From the NCBI GenBank assembly GCA_907164885.2, contig OU015495.1, positions 105,485,545-105,549,544 of the forward strand: a DNA stretch of 64,000 nt. Direction: 5' to 3'. Shown in pieces: positions 60,745 to 64,000 of this stretch. The translations under genes were made by a program, and so were the position numbers. Numbering within the stretch: position 1 is the stretch's first letter; every line of letters starts with the position of its first letter. This DNA comes from Dolomedes plantarius (Eukaryota; Arthropoda; Arachnida; Araneae; Dolomedidae). The notes under the pieces are model-generated. The model was not told where the DNA came from and made no database searches. It saw only the letters and a list, made by a program, of their open reading frames with translations.

Positions 60745-61042
60745 TGTCTGCCCTGGTAGGACTCTTGCCTTCAAGGTTGATTGAGCTGAGCAGACTGCAA
60801 TCTCTAGTTTTGCAAGTGGCCACTTGAAGTCCCTAAAATTTGATCACCAAAATGAAACCTTTCCCACTTGCAAAAAGTGTAATAATGAGAGAGCCACTCC
60901 TGGTCACATTTTAACTTGCCAAAATTTATCTAGGAAGGACTTTACCGATCCTTTCCATTTGATGGACCTACTGAAGATATATGGATTCATGGACCTGGTA
61001 TAGCACCGCTAGATCAGGAGGGATTGGTAACAACAACAACAC
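60745..61042 (+). pseudogene. LINE 3' fragment with (AAC)n tail
   Basis: A frame reads ASGHLKSLKFDHQNETFPTC, KKCNNERATPGHILTCQNLS and FTDPFHLMDLLKIYGFMDLV to a TAG at 61002-61004. This CxxC-H-C zinc-knuckle C-terminus is typical of arthropod R1/I-group LINEs. The 3' end is AGGAGGGATTGGTAACAAC followed by more AAC. This 3' end closely resembles the ends of SINE-A and SINE-B in the window. The fragment is strongly 5' truncated. Confidence 0.8.
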
Positions 61043-62148
61043 ACCGATATATTAACGGTTCCACTTTTAGAGCAATTCTCGGCTTTATGATCTTTCAAGG
61101 TCTCTATTTGCTTATGTCAGGATTAAACCAGCTTATCATAAAAAAAACTTAACTCCTAAAAACTCAATTCCCCAGCCCACCAAGAAACAAAAACTTAATT
61201 CCATTAATTGCGATTGCAGAAAATGACAAATTCCTTAAACAATCCCAAACGTGAGAGGCGGAAACCAATAAATTAGAAACTCACATCTAACTTTCCAAAA
61301 ATTTTCAACTTTGCTTATTACAAAGCTACCCTCTTATCATATGTAACTAAATTTTGTTTCAGGATTTTGAAGAAAAATGAGATTTTGCAGCCCGCGAAAG
61401 AGTCACGAAATAGCGAGGACATAAGAATCTTCACTCCCCGATCTATAAATCATTCCTTTCTAAGTGAGTGGGCATTTTATTCGAACATGGAAGGCCTTCT
61501 ATGCTGGTAACTGCAAGCAACACAGTTTGCTGGGGAGGGAAGAATTTATGGTCAAAGCAAGAGACAAGTCGACAATAAATACTCTTTTATGCCGTCCCGA
61601 TAAAGTAGGGAAAATAGGAGGGAAACGCTTGAATGACATAAGGATTTTTATGCATTCTCATTTTAGTGAACGTTCTGGCTGGAAAAGTGCAGAGTTGTCC
61701 TTGATATCTCTTTCAGACATTTCTGGAATTTTGATGTGTTTTTTACATTGACTATTGTATTGAAAAATATTTTTTCATTCATATTTCTAACACCTCAAAA
61801 GTTACAAAAAAAAGTCGTTAATGTAATACTACGCATATTTTCAACAGTTATTAATGTAACATAATATTCTACTTTACTTAATGCAAAATAAGCTAATGAA
61901 AATGATAAAAATGTATGAGATACTCACACATGAGGGGATTTTCGAATGATATAGGCATATACTCTTCATATATAGTAAGAAAACAATCGCAGACAAATGA
62001 TTTGGCTTCTCTAATCTCCCATTTTAATAGTGTGTGTTCGATATTATTTTATAACAGGTAGTATTTAGTCATATGGATGCTTTAAAAAAATATTAATCTA
62101 CATTCTAGCTGTTCTGAATGAGAAGTCACTAAAAGATATTTTATATAT
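61043..62148. other. no recognised gene; one 95-codon frame
   Basis: A frame at 61464-61751 follows a TAA directly and has its first ATG well inside (about 61554). It contains MVKARDKSTINTLLCRPDKV and GKRLNDIRIFMHSHFSERSG. Composition is a little less AT-rich than the flanks. I recognise no family, and nothing else supports it. Confidence 0.35.
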
Positions 62149-62255
62149 GAGGCGGTGAAAGGCAAAGTGGTGTACACACATTTTCAACTTTTTTATTTGA
62201 AGGCAAAAATGTAAACTCCATGTTCAATTTATAGTGGAATTGCAAATAATTATTA

Positions 62256-63659
62256 CACTCATGGACAAAAAAATTAGCGCACCAAGAAATAATTGCGGGA
62301 TCGTAACGAAACTTGCAATGAAGGTACATGTCGGGGAGATATGCAAATGATTAGAAATGCAGCGTGATTGCGTATTACGTATAGCCGGTAGAGGGCGCTG
62401 AACATCGTACTCTGTGGAGTATAAAACAGGTAACCAAAGCTTGTTTGGGTGTGCTGAATCATTTACAAAGGAAGAGCTGAGATAGACATGCCATTACGCC
62501 GTGTTCGAAGACAATATAAGCAGTTGTCGCAGTTTGAGAGGGGGAGAATCGTCGGGATGATGGAAGCTGGGTGGTCAGCTAGGCGAGTAGCTCGTCAATT
62601 AGGTCGCTCTGATTGTGTTGTGAGGAGGTGTTGGGACCAGTGGACCCGAGAGATGTCATGTACACGAAGACCAGGCTCATGACGCCCTCGATGGACCAGT
62701 TGTCGAGAAGACCGCCACATCGCCGCGTACAGCCAACTGCTTCATCGGCCGCCATCCAGGCACAGGTAGCACCTTCACTAGGGGCCTCTGTGTCTTCTCG
62801 AACCAAACGAAGGCGCCTGGCTGAAGGACAGTTGGTATCGCGGCGCCCATTACGTGTGCTGCCCTTGACGCCCACCCATCGACGCCTCCGTTTGGAGTTT
62901 GGCCGCGCACGAGGAAACTGGACTGCAGCGGAATGGAACCAGGTCGTCTTTAGCGACGAATCCAGATTCAATCTCGGGAGTGATGAGAATCGTGTTCGTG
63001 TGTGGAGAGCCCATGGTGAACGCTTCAATCCTGCCTTTCCTGTACAGCGACACATCGCTCCAACAGCTGGTGTGATGGTATGGGGTGCCGTTGCCTACAA
63101 TACACGGTCACCCCTAGTATTGTTCCGTGGCACCATGACGGGCCCAGCGGTATGTTCATGAAATCCTGCAACCACATGTGTTGCCACTCATGCAACGGCT
63201 CCCAGGAACCATTTTTCAACAAGACAATGCTCGGCCTCATACGGCAAGGGTGTCACAAGACTGTCTCCGCACTGTTACTACCCTTCCTTGGCCTGCCCGA
63301 TCCCCAGATTTGTCTCCAATCGAGCATATCTGGGATCATTTGGGATGACGAGTTGGGCATCCCACGAGTTTGAACGAACTAGAGGCAAGGTTACAGCAAA
63401 TATGGAACGAAATGTCTCAAGACATCATACAGAACTTGTATGACTCAATGCCCGATGGTATCGCATCGTGCATTCGCGCTAGAGGGGGTCCAATACTCCA
63501 CTGAGTACGATGTTCAACGCCCTCTACCGGCTATACGTAATGCGCAATCACCCTGCATTTCTAATCATTTGCATATCTCCCCGACATGTACCTTCATTGC
63601 AAGTTTCGTTACGATCCCGCAATTATTTCTTGGTGCGCTAATTTTTTTGTCCATGAGTG
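62256..63659 (+). mobile_element. Tc1-like element, copy 2, with inverted left-end at right
   Basis: Starts CACTCATGGACAAAAAAATT after TA and ends with the complement before TA. The left 5' region (62256-62422) and the right end (63493-63659) are inverted copies of each other over ~167 bases, including GGTAGAGGGCGCTGAACATC and its inverse. In copy 1 the inverted ends are only ~33 bp and the 3' region (42064-42185) is unrelated to the 5' region. So in copy 2 the native 3' end was replaced by an inverted copy of the 5' end. Confidence 0.95.
62488..63500 (+). pseudogene. Tc1-like transposase, copy 2, inactivated
   Basis: The native start MPLRRVRRQYKQLSQFERGR is intact, unlike copy 1. A TGA at 62680-62682 replaces a Gly codon (GGA in copy 1). 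A 10-base deletion lies near 62722 and a one-base insertion near 63142. Beyond these, VFSDESRFNL, FQQDNARPH and SPDLSPIEHIWD remain visible across frames. The last codons before the stop of copy 1 are lost at the junction with the inverted end. Cannot encode an active enzyme. Confidence 0.9.
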
Positions 63660-63799
63660 TATTTGCAATATTATAATAATTATTATGAATTATAATTTGC
63701 CAAATTTGTAGTGGAATTTGTTGTAGTTTTTGCTGTAAAACGCTTTGGACTCACACCACTTGACTTACTGACTTAAACCACTTTGCCTTTCACCGCCTC

Positions 63800-64000
63800 A
63801 TATACAGCGATGATCCATTCGTTAGTTAATGTGTATATTTCAAACATAAGAATTATAAACATGTATAAGAAAGGTATTTAATAGTTGTATTTCTTAAATG
63901 AACTACAAACGTTGTGTAACCACAGCGGCGAAATTCGGCGGTAAAATTACGTTCGTGACATTATTACATAAAGATACCTAGTAATCATTTTTTTAAGTTA
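63800..64000. other. nothing recognised
   Basis: Short AT-rich end of the window. Confidence 0.5.

Larger units (their letters stand above)
62149..63799. mobile_element. MITE (GAGGCGGTGAAAG ends) split by Tc1 copy 2
   Basis: The left part (62149-62255) and right part (63660-63799) match the left and right parts of the intact 247-bp MITE at 14506-14752. The flanks TATAT before and ATATA after are also inverted. The Tc1 insertion occurred at a TA in the TAATTATTA region. Confidence 0.92.

Overview
This is eukaryotic, intron- or intergenic-type DNA: AT-rich, packed with long (TA)n microsatellites and transposable-element remains, with no gene-length host reading frame. The element set points to an arthropod, most likely an arachnid such as a spider: DUF4817-type and DD41D Tc1/mariner transposases, Helitrons beginning TCTATATATATA and ending CTAG, tRNA-headed SINEs with (AAC)n tails, and R1/I-group LINE fragments. 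That taxonomic call is inference from element types, not from a host gene.

Layout. 1-1570: nothing firm apart from a CpG-rich block (120-420) that could be a first exon or promoter. 1571-5700: one (TA)n tract carrying a DUF4817-type mariner with ~285-bp inverted ends (1619-3096), a 945-bp foldback (3123-4067), a small inverted repeat (4131-4293) and a complete but dead DD41D element (4399-5692). 5700-17200: mostly featureless, with SINE, hAT-like and MITE pieces, a Helitron (to 10314) and a perfect 48-bp palindrome (13375-13422). 17200-32700: MITEs with inner TA tracts, Helitron copies, a dead mariner (21638-22637), several SINEs, a TTAA-flanked piggyBac-type MITE (28657-29241) and a pogo/Tigger-like MITE. 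32700-38600: nearly empty. 38613-40248: a hAT-type element with a perfect 8-bp target duplication, containing a LINE 3' fragment and a SINE. 40816-42218: a nearly intact Tc1-like element with an almost complete transposase, inside a (TA)n tract. 46440-47395: a SINE split by a TTAA-flanked foldback. 47921-48781: Helitron. 49324-51892: foldback MITE, LINE fragment, pogo-like MITE. 53724-56241: a second Helitron type with repeated 5' ends and a C/G-rich ~150-bp minisatellite. 57350-61042: SINEs, one split by a MITE, and a LINE 3' end whose tail matches the SINE tails. 62149-63799: a MITE split by a second Tc1 copy whose right end has been replaced by an inverted copy of its left end.

How the parts relate. 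Nothing here works as a host pathway. The window is a record of element-on-element insertion. Three themes recur: TA-targeting elements lie in (TA)n tracts; Tc1/mariner elements carry long inverted ends that run into or replace the transposase 3' region, a plausible route to foldback MITEs; and SINE tails match a LINE 3' end, suggesting shared retrotransposition machinery. The only reading frame that looks nearly functional is the Tc1-like transposase at 41074-42063.
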